Positions 22,053 through 33,323 of a DNA stretch of 64,000 nucleotides are shown here, piece by piece. Below the pieces are notes generated by a model. It had not been told where the DNA came from. It did no database searches and saw nothing but the letters and a program-made list of their open reading frames with translations. Every line of letters starts with the position of its first letter. Position 1 is the stretch's first letter. This DNA is from Sphingobacteriales bacterium 16-39-50. GTDB lineage: Bacteria > Bacteroidota > Bacteroidia > Sphingobacteriales > Sphingobacteriaceae. Position numbers and translations under genes: made by a program. The DNA lies in contig NCHA01000004.1 in the NCBI GenBank assembly GCA_002257025.1, positions 62,001-126,000 of the forward strand, read 5' to 3'.

Positions 22053-24470
22053 TTAAAATAACTTTGGGAACTTCTGCGGGGAACTATCGTTCATCATTGC
22101 ATAAACGATTTCGACCACATCATCCACAGAAGGTTTGGTGAAATAATCACCATCCGAACCATAAGGAGTACGGTGTGGTTTGGCAGTGAGTGTATGCGGC
22201 TGTCCATCTAAAAACCGGTATCCATTCTGACGTTCCAGTACTTGCTGCATGATAAAAGCAGATGAACCTCCGGGAACATCTTCACCAACAACAAGTAATT
22301 TATTGGTCTTACTTAAAGATTCTGCACACAGATTGCCAAGATCAAAGGGCAAAAAGGTCTGCGGATCGACAATTTCAACATCGATACCTAAATTTTCCAA
22401 TTCCTCAGCAGCCTGTTCAACTATTCTCAAAGTTGAACCGTATGAAATAACGGTGATATCCTTTCCTTCACGAATGATCTCCGCTTTACCCAGTTCCACT
22501 CTGAATTCACCAACATTATCAGGCATTGTCTCTTTCAGACGGTAACCGTTAAGACATTCAATAACAAGAGCCGGCTCATCTCCACGAAGGAGTGTATTGT
22601 ACATACCTGCAGCCTGAGTCATATTTCTGGGCACACAAACATGAACGCCTCTTAAAGAATTGATAATCACCCCCATTGGAGAACCTGAATGCCATATTCC
22701 CTCTAAACGGTGCCCTCTGGTTCTGACGATAAGGGGTGCTTTTTGCCTTCCTTTAGTCCGGTAACTTAATGTTGCCAGATCATCACTCAGAATATTTAAA
22801 GCAAATAGCAAATAGTCCAGATACTGAATCTCTGCAATGGGCCTTAAACCGCGCAAAGCCAGACCTATTCCCTGCCCTATAATGGTCATTTCCCGGATGC
22901 CAGTATCTGTAATCCGCCTTTTCCCAAATTTGGCCTGAAGACCGGCAAAACCCTGATTCACATCACCTATAGCTCCAACGTCCTCACCAAAGGCAAGAAC
23001 ACGGGCATCGCGCGCGAAATTTGCATCAAAACATGCATTTAGAATTTCCCTGCCATCAACCACTTTTGAACTTTCGGAGTAATCAGGTTTAATTCCTGTG
23101 AGATTTAATGGAGATTCCTTTGATCCTGTAAAAAGTTTGGAATTATAACGTTCAAAAATCTGGTCATGCTGCTGCTCATACCAATCCAGCAATGCCTTTT
23201 TAGTTTCTGAATGATCATGACGCAATAATCTTATTGCATTTCTGACCATTGCTATCACATCCTTACGGGATGGGTCAATGCTTGTTTTAAGCTGAGTGGC
23301 TAATTGAACAAGTTCAGGCTTCTGCGTCTTTTCAACAAGACTGATTGCTGCATCCAGCTCTGATTTCATCCCTGAATTGAACTCAGCCCAGGCCTTCTTC
23401 TGACAATTACGAATATATATTTTGGCATTTGCTTCGATCTCATTCAACTCATCTTCTGTAGATATAGCTGATTCGATCATCCATTTCCGCATCTGCAGCA
23501 TGCAATCGTATTCATTTTCCCAGGCAATCCTATCCTTATTTTTATAGCGTTCGTGCGAACCTGAAGTCGAATGCCCCTGTGGCTGGGTCATTTCAGTAAC
23601 GTGGATCATTACCGGAATATGCTGTTCACGGCAAACTTTGATCGCCTTTTCATAGGTTTCGCATAAGCCGGGATAATCCCAGCCTCTGACTTTAAATATC
23701 TCGTACCCTTCACCCTTATCATCGCGCTGAAATCCTTTCAGAATTTCAGAAATATCCTGTTTAGTGGTCTGATACTCGGCCGGAACGGAAATTCCATAGG
23801 CATCATCCCATATAGATATTGCCATTGGCACCTGTAGTACACCTGCAGCATTAATAGCCTCAAAGAAAATACCTTCTGAAGTTGAAGCATTACCTATGGT
23901 TCCGAAAGCAACTTCATTACCATTAACTGAAAAATTCTTTAAATAATTAAGATCCGGATTGTTCTTGTACAACTTTGAAGCCAGGGCTAAACCAACAAGA
24001 CGCCCCATTTGTCCGCCTGTAGGTGAAATATCTGCGGATGAATTCTTGGTACTGGTCAGATCCATCCAGCTTCCGTCTTCATTTAAAAGACGGGTAGCGA
24101 AATGGCAATTCATTTGTCTGCCACCCGAACCCGGGTCAGCATCAGGATCTGTATTGGCATAAAGCTGAGCAAAGAATTCGGGCATCGTTAACATACCTGC
24201 GGCAAGCATAAAGGTTTGATCCCGGTAATACCCTGAACGCCAGTCGCCAGCCATAAAAACCTTAGCCATAGCCAGTTGAGCTACCTCTTTGCCATCCCCG
24301 AAGATTCCGAATTTTGCTTTACCGGTCAGAACTTCCTTACGCCCCAAAAGACTCGCCTGCCTGCTTTCAAAAGCAATTTTGTAATCATTAACGATTATGC
24401 TTTTGAATGCTTCAAAGCTTAATTCCTCTTGTTCCTGCAGATTGTTCTCGTTTACCCGGGTTTCTATCAT
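22053..24470 (-). CDS. Fused 2-oxoacid dehydrogenase E1 (alpha + beta)
   Basis: An 805-residue thiamine-diphosphate enzyme combining the alpha (about 1-440) and beta (about 475-805) subunits of an E1 heterotetramer. Alpha: GYYRDQTFMLAAGMLTM, PTGGQMGRLVGLALA, FGTIGNASTSEGIFFEA with the Mg-ThDP motif, and QGHSTSGSHERYK. Beta: AFGEDVGAIGDVNQGF, ITDTGIREMTIIGQGIG, RTRGHRLEGIWHSG and VVGEDVPGGSSAF. It most resembles branched-chain 2-oxoacid or acetoin-type E1, decarboxylating a 2-oxoacid and acylating the E2 lipoyl group. No E2 or E3 gene is nearby. The start is the only good ATG. Confidence 0.92.
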   Translation of the reverse strand: MIETRVNENNLQEQEELSFEAFKSIIVNDYKIAFESRQASLLGRKEVLTGKAKFGIFGDGKEVAQLAMAKVFMAGDWRSGYYRDQTFMLAAGMLTMPEFFAQLYANTDPDADPGSGGRQMNCHFATRLLNEDGSWMDLTSTKNSSADISPTGGQMGRLVGLALASKLYKNNPDLNYLKNFSVNGNEVAFGTIGNASTSEGIFFEAINAAGVLQVPMAISIWDDAYGISVPAEYQTTKQDISEILKGFQRDDKGEGYEIFKVRGWDYPGLCETYEKAIKVCREQHIPVMIHVTEMTQPQGHSTSGSHERYKNKDRIAWENEYDCMLQMRKWMIESAISTEDELNEIEANAKIYIRNCQKKAWAEFNSGMKSELDAAISLVEKTQKPELVQLATQLKTSIDPSRKDVIAMVRNAIRLLRHDHSETKKALLDWYEQQHDQIFERYNSKLFTGSKESPLNLTGIKPDYSESSKVVDGREILNACFDANFARDARVLAFGEDVGAIGDVNQGFAGLQAKFGKRRITDTGIREMTIIGQGIGLALRGLRPIAEIQYLDYLLFALNILSDDLATLSYRTKGRQKAPLIVRTRGHRLEGIWHSGSPMGVIINSLRGVHVCVPRNMTQAAGMYNTLLRGDEPALVIECLNGYRLKETMPDNVGEFRVELGKAEIIREGKDITVISYGSTLRIVEQAAEELENLGIDVEIVDPQTFLPFDLGNLCAESLSKTNKLLVVGEDVPGGSSAFIMQQVLERQNGYRFLDGQPHTLTAKPHRTPYGSDGDYFTKPSVDDVVEIVYAMMNDSSPQKFPKLF

Positions 24471-24656
24471 AGAATTGCTTTATGGCCAAAAATAAGAAAA
24501 GAGTGCAGGAAATGATAATCCTGATGCAAAATAATAATTCGCTTTTTCAGGACTTAGCCAAACAATAAAATCCTGATGATTAATAAATAAATGCAATCGC
24601 CTGATTTGGAATGATATTTGAATGATTCTGCCTGATATTGATAAAATAAATAAAAG

Positions 24657-25046
24657 ATGAAAAAAATATTAATCCTGTTAGCTGCAGTAATCGTAATTGT
24701 GGTTTTTAAGTCGATGCAGACTCAGAACAAAGCAGAATTCAAATTTGACAAGGAAACACATGATTTCGGACAGATCCCGCAGGGTACACCGGTTAGTGCT
24801 GAGTTTACCTTCACCAATACAGGTTCTGAACCATTGATCATATCATCCATTGAAACTAGCTGTGATTGTATCATGACCAAATTCACAAGAGAACCTATTT
24901 TAGAAGGTGGCAAGGGAATCATTACAATCACATATGATGCCGCTTTGCCACAGGCAGGCTTTACAAAAGCCGTGAGGGTCAAATCCAATGCAAGAACTCC
25001 TATTAAAGTATTATATGTTAAGGGTGAGGTTCGGAGCGCAGGCTGA
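24657..25046 (+). CDS. DUF1573 protein, exported
   Basis: 129 residues: an N-terminal hydrophobic segment (about 4-18, signal or anchor) followed by one immunoglobulin-like DUF1573 domain (FDKETHDFGQIPQGTPVSAEFTFTNTGSEPL, SSIETSCDCIMTKFT, ITYDAALPQAGFTKAVRVKSN). Such domains resemble ASPM-SPD-2-Hydin beta-sandwiches and are common in Bacteroidota envelopes. The role is unknown. A strong terminator follows, so it is monocistronic. Confidence 0.88.
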   Translation: MKKILILLAAVIVIVVFKSMQTQNKAEFKFDKETHDFGQIPQGTPVSAEFTFTNTGSEPLIISSIETSCDCIMTKFTREPILEGGKGIITITYDAALPQAGFTKAVRVKSNARTPIKVLYVKGEVRSAG

Positions 25047-25075
25047 TAAATAATCTTAAATTAAAAATTAAAAAG

Positions 25076-25100
25076 CCTCTCCCATTCGGAGAGGTTTTTT
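25076..25100 (+). terminator. Terminator after the DUF1573 gene
   Basis: Stem CCTCTCC (25076-25082) / GGAGAGG (25088-25094), 5-base loop, then TTTTTT. Its T-run overlaps the TAATTTTG element of the next gene. Confidence 0.85.
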
Positions 25101-25107
25101 AATTTTG
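25100..25107 (+). promoter_or_regulatory. Possible -7 element giving a leaderless aminotransferase mRNA
   Basis: TAATTTTG fits TAnnTTTG and is four bases upstream of ATG 25112; no good TTG at -33 was found, so support is limited. Confidence 0.35.
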
Positions 25108-25111
25108 TACC

Positions 25112-26308
25112 ATGCCAGAAATTTCAAGTAAAGGCAGGCAAATGCCTGCTTCTCCAATTCGAAAGCTTACTCCTTTTGCTGATCAGGCAAAACGTGATGG
25201 AAAAAAGGTTTATCATTTAAATATCGGTCAACCGGATATTGAGACCCCTCAGGGGATGCTCGATGCGATAAAAAATATAGACTTTAAAGTCTGGGCATAC
25301 ACTCCCTCCGAAGGAACACTGGCTTATCGTACCAAGCTGACCGAATATTATAATAAACTAGGTTATGACATCAATCCGGCACAGATCCTGGTAACAGTAG
25401 GTGGTTCTGAGGCCATAACTATTGCGATGCAGGCCTGTGTAAACGAAGGGGATGAGATCATTATTCCTGAACCTTTTTATGCCAATTACAATGGATTCGC
25501 CTGCATGAGCAATGTAGTGGTGAAACCCATCCTGTCTGTCATAGAAAACGGATTTGCTCTCCCCCTGATTAGTGAATTTGAGAAACTGATTAGTCCGAAG
25601 ACCAAGGCTATCATCATCTGTAATCCAAATAACCCTACCGGGTACCTGTATTCAAAACAAGAATTGGAGGCGCTCAGGGAATTATGCCTGAAATATAACC
25701 TGTTTTTGTTCTCTGATGAAGCCTATCGGGAATTTTGCTATGATGGTAAGGAGTTTATTTCTCCGATGCATCTCGAAGGACTTGATCAGCATGTGATCGT
25801 TCTGGATACTGTTTCCAAACGATACAGTGCCTGTGGTGCCCGTCTGGGATGCCTGATTACAAAAAACAAGGACGTAATTGCTGCGGGATTAAAATTCGCA
25901 CAGGCACGTCTGAGTCCGGGTATGGTTGAACAAATTGCTGCAACTGCCGCAGTTGACACACCTGATAGCTATTTTGAAGAAGTAAATAAGGAATATACCA
26001 TTCGCAGGAATACACTGGTTGAGCGACTTAACAAAATTGAAGGAGTATTTTGTCCGAACCCCGGTGGTGCATTTTATGTTGTTGCAAAATTCCCAATCGA
26101 TAATGCCGATAAATTCTGCCAGTGGATGCTGGAAGAGTTTGAATATGAAAATTCGACAGTAATGATGGCACCTGCAACCGGATTTTACAGTACCACAGGG
26201 GCCGGAACCAATGAAGTACGTTTGGCATACGTTTTGAACAAGGAAGATCTGGAAGCTGCTATGACCTGCCTTGAGGAGGCATTAAAAGTGTATCCGGGAC
26301 GGGTATAG
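25112..26308 (+). CDS. PLP-dependent aminotransferase, class I (aspartate-type)
   Basis: 398 residues, fold type I. Features: YHLNIGQPDIETPQGML near the N-terminus, ILVTVGGSEAITIAMQA, IICNPNNPTGYLYS, the Asp of FLFSDEAYREF and the PLP lysine in VLDTVSKRYSACGARLG. The C-terminal Arg of NEVRLAYVL would bind the substrate carboxylate. It transfers an amino group between an amino acid and a 2-oxoacid; Asp or aromatic substrates are possible. Because the nearby aromatic operon has no aminotransferase, it could finish Phe synthesis. That is inference only. Confidence 0.88.
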   Translation: MPEISSKGRQMPASPIRKLTPFADQAKRDGKKVYHLNIGQPDIETPQGMLDAIKNIDFKVWAYTPSEGTLAYRTKLTEYYNKLGYDINPAQILVTVGGSEAITIAMQACVNEGDEIIIPEPFYANYNGFACMSNVVVKPILSVIENGFALPLISEFEKLISPKTKAIIICNPNNPTGYLYSKQELEALRELCLKYNLFLFSDEAYREFCYDGKEFISPMHLEGLDQHVIVLDTVSKRYSACGARLGCLITKNKDVIAAGLKFAQARLSPGMVEQIAATAAVDTPDSYFEEVNKEYTIRRNTLVERLNKIEGVFCPNPGGAFYVVAKFPIDNADKFCQWMLEEFEYENSTVMMAPATGFYSTTGAGTNEVRLAYVLNKEDLEAAMTCLEEALKVYPGRV

Positions 26309-26341
26309 TGGCTTTTGCAGGGATGCTATTGTAATATTTCG

Positions 26342-26349
26342 TATCTTTG
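26342..26349 (+). promoter_or_regulatory. Putative -7 element of the tmRNA promoter
   Basis: TATCTTTG matches TAnnTTTG, 29 bases before the mature tmRNA 5' end, consistent with a precursor trimmed by RNase P. Confidence 0.5.
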
Positions 26350-26377
26350 TATTATATACTCTCCAACATAAAATTCA

Positions 26378-26743
26378 GGGGCCGACCGGAATTGACAGGA
26401 TGGAGGCAGGTATGTAAGCATGCAGCGCATTGTGAGTAGTAGCGCTCTAATCTGAACTTTCAAACCACAATTGGCGAAAATAACTACGCCTTAGCTGCTT
26501 AATTTAGAATTAAGTAAGCTTTTGTTCCGTCAGATTCTGTTCTGTAGTCTGACATCAGGAGCATCGAACAACAGGACTGGCCAGGGTTTAATGGTGTGAT
26601 AATCCGGTAAGACAAGACATCTACGGAAGACGGTACAGGTAAGCGGTTGACCTTCCCCTTCCCGACAATTAAACAACAGCTAAGCATGTAGAAAGCGTAA
26701 CATGTCCCATGTTTGGACGAGGGTTCGAATCCCTCCGGCTCCA
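26378..26743 (+). ncRNA. ssrA: Transfer-messenger RNA (tmRNA)
   Basis: A 366-base tmRNA that rescues stalled ribosomes. The 5' end GGGGCCGACCGGAATTGACA and 3' end GGTTCGAATCCCTCCGGCTCCA form the tRNA-like domain, with acceptor stem GGGGCCG / CGGCTCC. The tag frame starts at GGC 26473 and reads GENNYALAA, then TAA at 26500-26502; this is a Bacteroidota-type tag ending in the LAA degron. Several pseudoknot-like palindromes fill the middle. The 3' CCA is not encoded (CCACC follows). Clear. Confidence 0.97.
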
Positions 26744-26803
26744 CCTTCGGTCGCCGAAGCGACCTACGGCGGACAAAGTCCACCGTTAGGTTGCGAAGGA
26801 GAC
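26741..26803. repeat. Constant-loop hairpins attached to the tmRNA 3' end
   Basis: Hairpin 1: CCACC (26741-26745), which includes the last bases of tmRNA, pairs with GGCGG (26768-26772) with one mismatch. Read on the minus strand, its loop begins GTAG and ends CGAA. Hairpin 2: GTCCACC (26778-26784), loop GTTAGGTTGCGAA, GGAGAC (26798-26803), imperfect. Both resemble the loops at 9037-9129 beside tRNA-Met. Confidence 0.6.
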
Positions 26804-26813
26804 TAAATGATAA

Positions 26814-26842
26814 AAACCAAGCCTAAAAGGTTTGGTTTTTTT
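26814..26842 (+). terminator. Terminator of the tmRNA transcript
   Basis: Stem AAACCAAGCC (26814-26823) / GGTTTGGTTT (26829-26838) with one G-U pair and loop TAAAA, followed by T to 26842. Confidence 0.85.
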
Positions 26843-26933
26843 ATGCAATATTTTTTAGGAGGGATGAGAACCCGGGGAGGGTTCGAAATTTCTCTTGAGC
26901 GGGTTTATCCGCCCAAATGAAAAATAGCGCCGC

Positions 26934-27044
26934 ATAAAATAAACCTTGCCGGAGGATGTAGATTCCGGCTGTTGATAATTTTATGTAGAACGCGATTTTG
27001 TGCCGGATAACTCCGGAGGAAAGGGCTGAAATAACCTATAAAAC
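26934..27044. repeat. Dispersed repeat, family 2, copy 1
   Basis: A 111-base non-coding stretch (TAAAATAAACCTTGCCGGAG, later TAGAACGCGAT, TGCCGGATAACTCCGGAGGA and GGGCTGAAATAACC) matches in the inverse sense 44011-44122. CCGGAG near the start can pair with CTCCGG near the end. No ORF. It lies in the 650-base gap between the tmRNA and katG, 58 bases before family 1 copy B. Confidence 0.75.
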
Positions 27045-27102
27045 GTAAGCAAGCTTAACAAAATAGAATTATTTTGGCTACAGAGCATTACTTAAATAAT
27101 GA

Positions 27103-27292
27103 AAACTCGACACAATATTTTAAAAACCACATAGAAACATAGCAATTTATAGCTTCTAACCTATATTTTAAATGCAGATAGATTGAAGCTTTGCTTCAAT
27201 CTATAGGATTACAATCTATGTTTCCTTTAAAGCATCATTAAAGTCAATCTATGTGGCCAAATATTAATCTTTAGATAGTTTAATCGAGCTCA
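27103..27292. repeat. Dispersed hairpin repeat, family 1, copy B (inverted)
   Basis: 190 bp, the reverse complement of copy A with good similarity throughout (CTCGACACAATATTTTAAAA, AACCACATAGAAACATAGC, the TTGAAGC palindrome with one changed base, CAATCTATGTGG). It lacks the CCTGCCGGCAGG insert present in copies C and D. Confidence 0.85.
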
Positions 27293-27440
27293 GGTTTGCT
27301 GTAAGATATACGCCATTTATGTCCTCTTCAACCAGCTTCACCGATAATATTTCATAGACAAAATCTATATCATTATAAACATAATCGATAAGATTTATAA
27401 TACAGAATGATGTAGATTTGGAAGGCGAATTAAACCGCAT
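27264..27440 (-). CDS. Possible small protein or gene remnant, 58 residues
   Basis: An ATG at 27440 opens a minus-strand frame of 58 codons (starting MRFNSPSKSTSFCII, later IDFVYEILSVKLVEEDING) ending TAA at 27264-27266 inside repeat copy B. Composition looks protein-like and is not part of the repeat until its last dozen residues. It may be a decayed gene cut by the repeat, or chance. No family recognised. Confidence 0.25.
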   Translation of the reverse strand: MRFNSPSKSTSFCIINLIDYVYNDIDFVYEILSVKLVEEDINGVYLTANLSSIKLSKD

Positions 27441-27484
27441 AAAAACCTACAAATTCGATATATTTATCTTATATAATTTAATAA

Positions 27485-29704
<2,220 letters not shown>

Positions 29705-29732
29705 TTTGATAGCTAAATATTTTAAATTAAAA

Positions 29733-29761
29733 GGTGGTCAGGTAATTGACCTCCTTTTTTT
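29733..29761 (+). terminator. Terminator downstream of katG
   Basis: GGTGGTCA / TGACCTCC stem with one mismatch and a 6-base loop, then seven T. Confidence 0.75.
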
Positions 29762-29866
29762 ATGTCTCACTAACTTATGAAATGATTTTTCATTCGATTA
29801 ACATTTCAAATTCCGGCTAAAGGAAATTAATCCCCTCAATTTTATACTTTTAGGAAACACTTTATC

Positions 29867-30358
29867 ATGGTTCAAAACCTCATCCATCAATATAATTTAC
29901 TCCCACATCCAGAAGGTGGTTATTTTAAAGAGACTTACCGATCAGCAGAAAGTATTCCTGCGAGTGGGTTACCCTTAAGATTTCCCGCTGAGCGGACTTT
30001 CAGCACCGCCATTTATTTTCTGTTATTAAAAGATTTGTTTTCAGCCTTCCATCGCATCAAAAGTGACGAATGCTGGCACTTTTATGAAGGCGACAGCCTG
30101 AATGTGCACGTGCTGCATCTTGACGGAACTTACGAACTGATCCGTCTGGGTAAAAACCGCGAAGAAGGAGAAGTATATCAGGCCATAGTACCTGCCGGCG
30201 CATGGTTTGCCTCAGAAACAAGTGGAGAATATTCCTATGTTGGCTGTACCGTAGCTCCGGGCTTTGATTTCACCGATTTTGAACTGGCAAAAGCTGCTGA
30301 ACTGAAATTAGAATACCCCGAATCTGCAAGCCTGATCGAAAGACTTTGTCGTCAGTAA
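29867..30358 (+). CDS. Cupin protein, DUF985 family
   Basis: 163 residues forming one cupin beta-barrel. Family markers are LLPHPEGGYFKETYRS, TAIYFLL, FSAFHRIKSDECWHFYEGDSLNVHVL (metal-site-like His and Glu) and CTVAPGFDFTDFELA. DUF985 proteins resemble sugar-binding or epimerase-like cupins, but no confirmed reaction is known to me. No signal peptide. It is 41 bases upstream of the first sulfatase gene and may share its transcript. Confidence 0.87.
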   Translation: MVQNLIHQYNLLPHPEGGYFKETYRSAESIPASGLPLRFPAERTFSTAIYFLLLKDLFSAFHRIKSDECWHFYEGDSLNVHVLHLDGTYELIRLGKNREEGEVYQAIVPAGAWFASETSGEYSYVGCTVAPGFDFTDFELAKAAELKLEYPESASLIERLCRQ

Positions 30359-30399
30359 AAATTCCTTAAATTACAGTCTATTAATACAAGTTATCATTC

Positions 30400-31845
30400 A
30401 TGAGAATTATAGCACTTATTCTGGTGGCACTTATACTTCCAACGAGTATAATTGCTCAAAAAATCACCGCAAGGGCGAAAAACATATTGATTATTTATTC
30501 AGATGATCATAGTTATCATGCCCTGGGTGCAGCCGGGAACAAAGAGATTTCAACACCAAATCTGGATAAACTGGCAAAATCAGGATTGATGTTTACCCAG
30601 GCTCATGTAATGGGAGGACATCAGGGTGCAGTTTGTATCCCAAGCCGTGTGATGCTACTCACAGGTCGATACGTAAACAGATTACCCGGAGATGGAAGTA
30701 CGATCCCTGATAGCATTGTTAGTTTGCCCGAAGTATTAAGAAAACAGGGTTATAACACCTACCATACCGGTAAATGGCATAGTGATAAAGCATCCCATAG
30801 CCGCATGTTTAGTACAGGAGGGGATATATTTTTTGGAGGAATGCATTTCCCGAAATTCGGTGGACAGGAACATCCAACAGTATCCCTTTATGACAGCACA
30901 GGAGTTTACAATGATAGCCGCAAGCGGGTCAGTGATATTTATAGTACCACGCTTTACGCCGATAATGCTGTCCGCTTTTTAAACAGTTCCACCGCTAAGG
31001 CAAAGCCATTTTTCTGTTACGTTGCCTTTACTTCTCCGCATGACCCCAGAACTCCTCCAGGGAATTTTGCAACAATGTATGATCCAAAAAAAATTACCTT
31101 ACCATCAAATTTTCTGATCAAACATCCCTTTGATAATGGTGATCTGAATGTACGGGATGAACAATTGTTACCTGTTCCCCGGGATCCGGAGGCCATAAAA
31201 AAAGACATTGCTCTTTACTATGGAATGGTCAGTGAAATGGATGCCCAGGTTGGTCGGATTTTAGAAGCACTGGAGAAAAGCGGCCTGAAAGAAAATACTT
31301 TAATTGTTTTTGCCGGTGATAACGGACTGGCAGTTGGACAGCATGGATTACTCGGCAAACAAAATCTTTATGAGCACAGCATCAGGGTGCCCATGATCAT
31401 GTCAGGTCCCGGTATACCAGTTAATAAGAAAACTGAAGGATTTACTTACCTGAGTGATATTACACCGACAATAATAGATTACCTGGCGGTGAAAAGACCA
31501 TCAAGTGTAGAAGGTCGATCATTATTGCCTGTAATTCAGGATCCATCAAAGAAAGTCAGGTCATCTATATACAATGTTTACGGTCACTGGAGCAGAAGTA
31601 TTAAATCTGATGATGGATTTAAAATGATAGTTTATAATGTGGACGGTATTACAACTACGCAGTTGTTCAATCTAAAAAAAGACCCATTGGAAATTAAAGA
31701 TATTTCTAAAGAGCCTGCCTACAGTGAAAAGATCCTTCAAATGAGAAATCTCCTGAAACAGCAAATGACAGCTGCATTCGACGATCTTAATATTGACCTG
31801 CCTGATTGGGGAAGAAAGAAAAACCAAAAATCCCGTGGTAGCTGA
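30400..31845 (+). CDS. Secreted sulfatase (formylglycine-dependent)
   Basis: 481 residues with a signal peptide (MRIIALILVALILPTSIIAQ). Metal-binding D35-D36 lies in IYSDDHSYH, and the formylglycine motif C79-I-P-S-R precedes VMLLTGR. Other family motifs are YHTGKWH, the catalytic SPHDPRTPPG and FAGDNGLAVGQHG. It needs an anaerobic or aerobic maturase to convert Cys79 to formylglycine; none is in the window. It removes sulfate esters from a glycan, probably in the periplasm. It is the first of four sulfatases here. The substrate and subfamily number cannot be given from sequence alone. Confidence 0.92.
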   Translation: MRIIALILVALILPTSIIAQKITARAKNILIIYSDDHSYHALGAAGNKEISTPNLDKLAKSGLMFTQAHVMGGHQGAVCIPSRVMLLTGRYVNRLPGDGSTIPDSIVSLPEVLRKQGYNTYHTGKWHSDKASHSRMFSTGGDIFFGGMHFPKFGGQEHPTVSLYDSTGVYNDSRKRVSDIYSTTLYADNAVRFLNSSTAKAKPFFCYVAFTSPHDPRTPPGNFATMYDPKKITLPSNFLIKHPFDNGDLNVRDEQLLPVPRDPEAIKKDIALYYGMVSEMDAQVGRILEALEKSGLKENTLIVFAGDNGLAVGQHGLLGKQNLYEHSIRVPMIMSGPGIPVNKKTEGFTYLSDITPTIIDYLAVKRPSSVEGRSLLPVIQDPSKKVRSSIYNVYGHWSRSIKSDDGFKMIVYNVDGITTTQLFNLKKDPLEIKDISKEPAYSEKILQMRNLLKQQMTAAFDDLNIDLPDWGRKKNQKSRGS

Positions 31846-31867
31846 AAACAGAAAATCAATTAAACCG

Positions 31868-33283
31868 ATGTTCAACCCTTCAAACCGATCAATTTCCTTA
31901 ATTATAGTCTGCCTGATACTTGTCCTAACCGACAACATCTATGCTCAGAAAAATATTCCGCTTCCTAAAAAAAGTCAGTTAGTCTGGCAGGGTGCAGAAC
32001 TTACAGCAGTAATTCACTACGATCTGCATGTTTTTGACGGCAAAAAATACAATCAGGCCTTAAACAGGATTACTCCTATTGCCGATTACAATATTTTCAA
32101 TCCCACAAAACTGGATACCGATCAATGGATCAGGGCGGTAAAAGATATGGGTGGCAAGATTGCGATATTAACTGCGACGCATGAAACCGGCTTTGCACTT
32201 TACCAATCTGATGTGAATCCTTATTCCATGAAGGCTCTTAAATTTCAGGATGGGAAAGGTGACCTAGTACGCGATTTTGTTGCCTCCTGTCATAAATACG
32301 GCATTTTACCAGGACTTTATATCGGGATACGCTGGAATTCGAATTATGGAGTTTATGATTTCATGGTTCATAATGACAATTCTCCTTTCGCAAAAAACAG
32401 GCAAGAACATTATAATAAGCTATGTGAACAAATGACAGAGGAACTGATGTCCCGATATGGTGACCTGGCAATGGTCTGGTTTGATGGCGGAGCACATGGC
32501 CCTGAACTGGGCGGACCAAATATTTTGCCAATTGTTGAAAAACACCAGCCCAACATCATTTTCTATCATAATACCCAAAGGGCAGATATTCGCTGGGGCG
32601 GAAGTGAAAGCGGCAAGGTTAATTACCCTTGCTGGGGAACCTACCCATTCCCCTATTCACACTCCACCAACCAAAAAGAGATCTTCAAAAATGATTTTCA
32701 ATTACTCAAAGAGGGTGATCCGGAAGGAAAATATTATATGCCGGCAATGAGTGATGCTCCATTACGAGGCCACAAGGGTCGCCATGAATGGTTTTGGGAA
32801 CCTGATGATGAAGAACATATTGAACCTCTTGAAAGCCTGATGGATATGTATTATGGTTCTGTAGGCAGAAATTCAACACTTATTCTGGGTATCACCCCAA
32901 ATGCTGAAGGCCTTATTCCTGAACCTGATGTAAATCGTATGAAAGAATTTGGGACGGAAATCAAAAAACGTTTCTCAACTGCTTTAGCAAGAGTTTCGGG
33001 AAATGGTTCGAAGCATGAATTAAAATTGAAAACTTATCAGAAGATCGATCACATAATTCTTATGGAAGATATTGCCAATGGTGAACGAATCAGAGAGTTT
33101 AAGATTGAAGGTAGAACAAAAAAAGGCTGGCAATTGATTAGTAAAGGTTCAAGTGTAGGTCATAAATTCATAGCCCAGTTTAAGGAGGTTGAAGTTTCTG
33201 CTTTGAGGTTAAATATTAGCAAAAGCATTGCTGAGCCGATAATCAGAGACTTTTCAGTCTATAACTCCTCTTCTAATCCTTAA
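31868..33283 (+). CDS. Alpha-L-fucosidase, GH29
   Basis: 471 residues from ATG 31868, which gives a clean signal peptide (MFNPSNRSISLIIVCLILVL, cut after NIYAQ). An upstream in-frame ATG at 31793 would overlap the sulfatase and destroy the signal. GH29 signatures are IHYDLHVF, FNPTKLDTDQWIRAVKDMGGKIAILTATHETGFALY, LPGLYIGIRWNSNYG and the nucleophile Asp of LAMVWFDGGAHGP. It hydrolyses terminal alpha-L-fucose with retention. A C-terminal beta-sandwich (about 360-471) follows. The start is 22 bases after the sulfatase stop codon, so one operon and joint action on fucosylated, sulfated glycan is likely. Confidence 0.92.
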   Translation: MFNPSNRSISLIIVCLILVLTDNIYAQKNIPLPKKSQLVWQGAELTAVIHYDLHVFDGKKYNQALNRITPIADYNIFNPTKLDTDQWIRAVKDMGGKIAILTATHETGFALYQSDVNPYSMKALKFQDGKGDLVRDFVASCHKYGILPGLYIGIRWNSNYGVYDFMVHNDNSPFAKNRQEHYNKLCEQMTEELMSRYGDLAMVWFDGGAHGPELGGPNILPIVEKHQPNIIFYHNTQRADIRWGGSESGKVNYPCWGTYPFPYSHSTNQKEIFKNDFQLLKEGDPEGKYYMPAMSDAPLRGHKGRHEWFWEPDDEEHIEPLESLMDMYYGSVGRNSTLILGITPNAEGLIPEPDVNRMKEFGTEIKKRFSTALARVSGNGSKHELKLKTYQKIDHIILMEDIANGERIREFKIEGRTKKGWQLISKGSSVGHKFIAQFKEVEVSALRLNISKSIAEPIIRDFSVYNSSSNP

Positions 33284-33323
33284 ATTCAGAATATCAATAA
33301 TTAGTTAACCCGATTAGTAGCCT

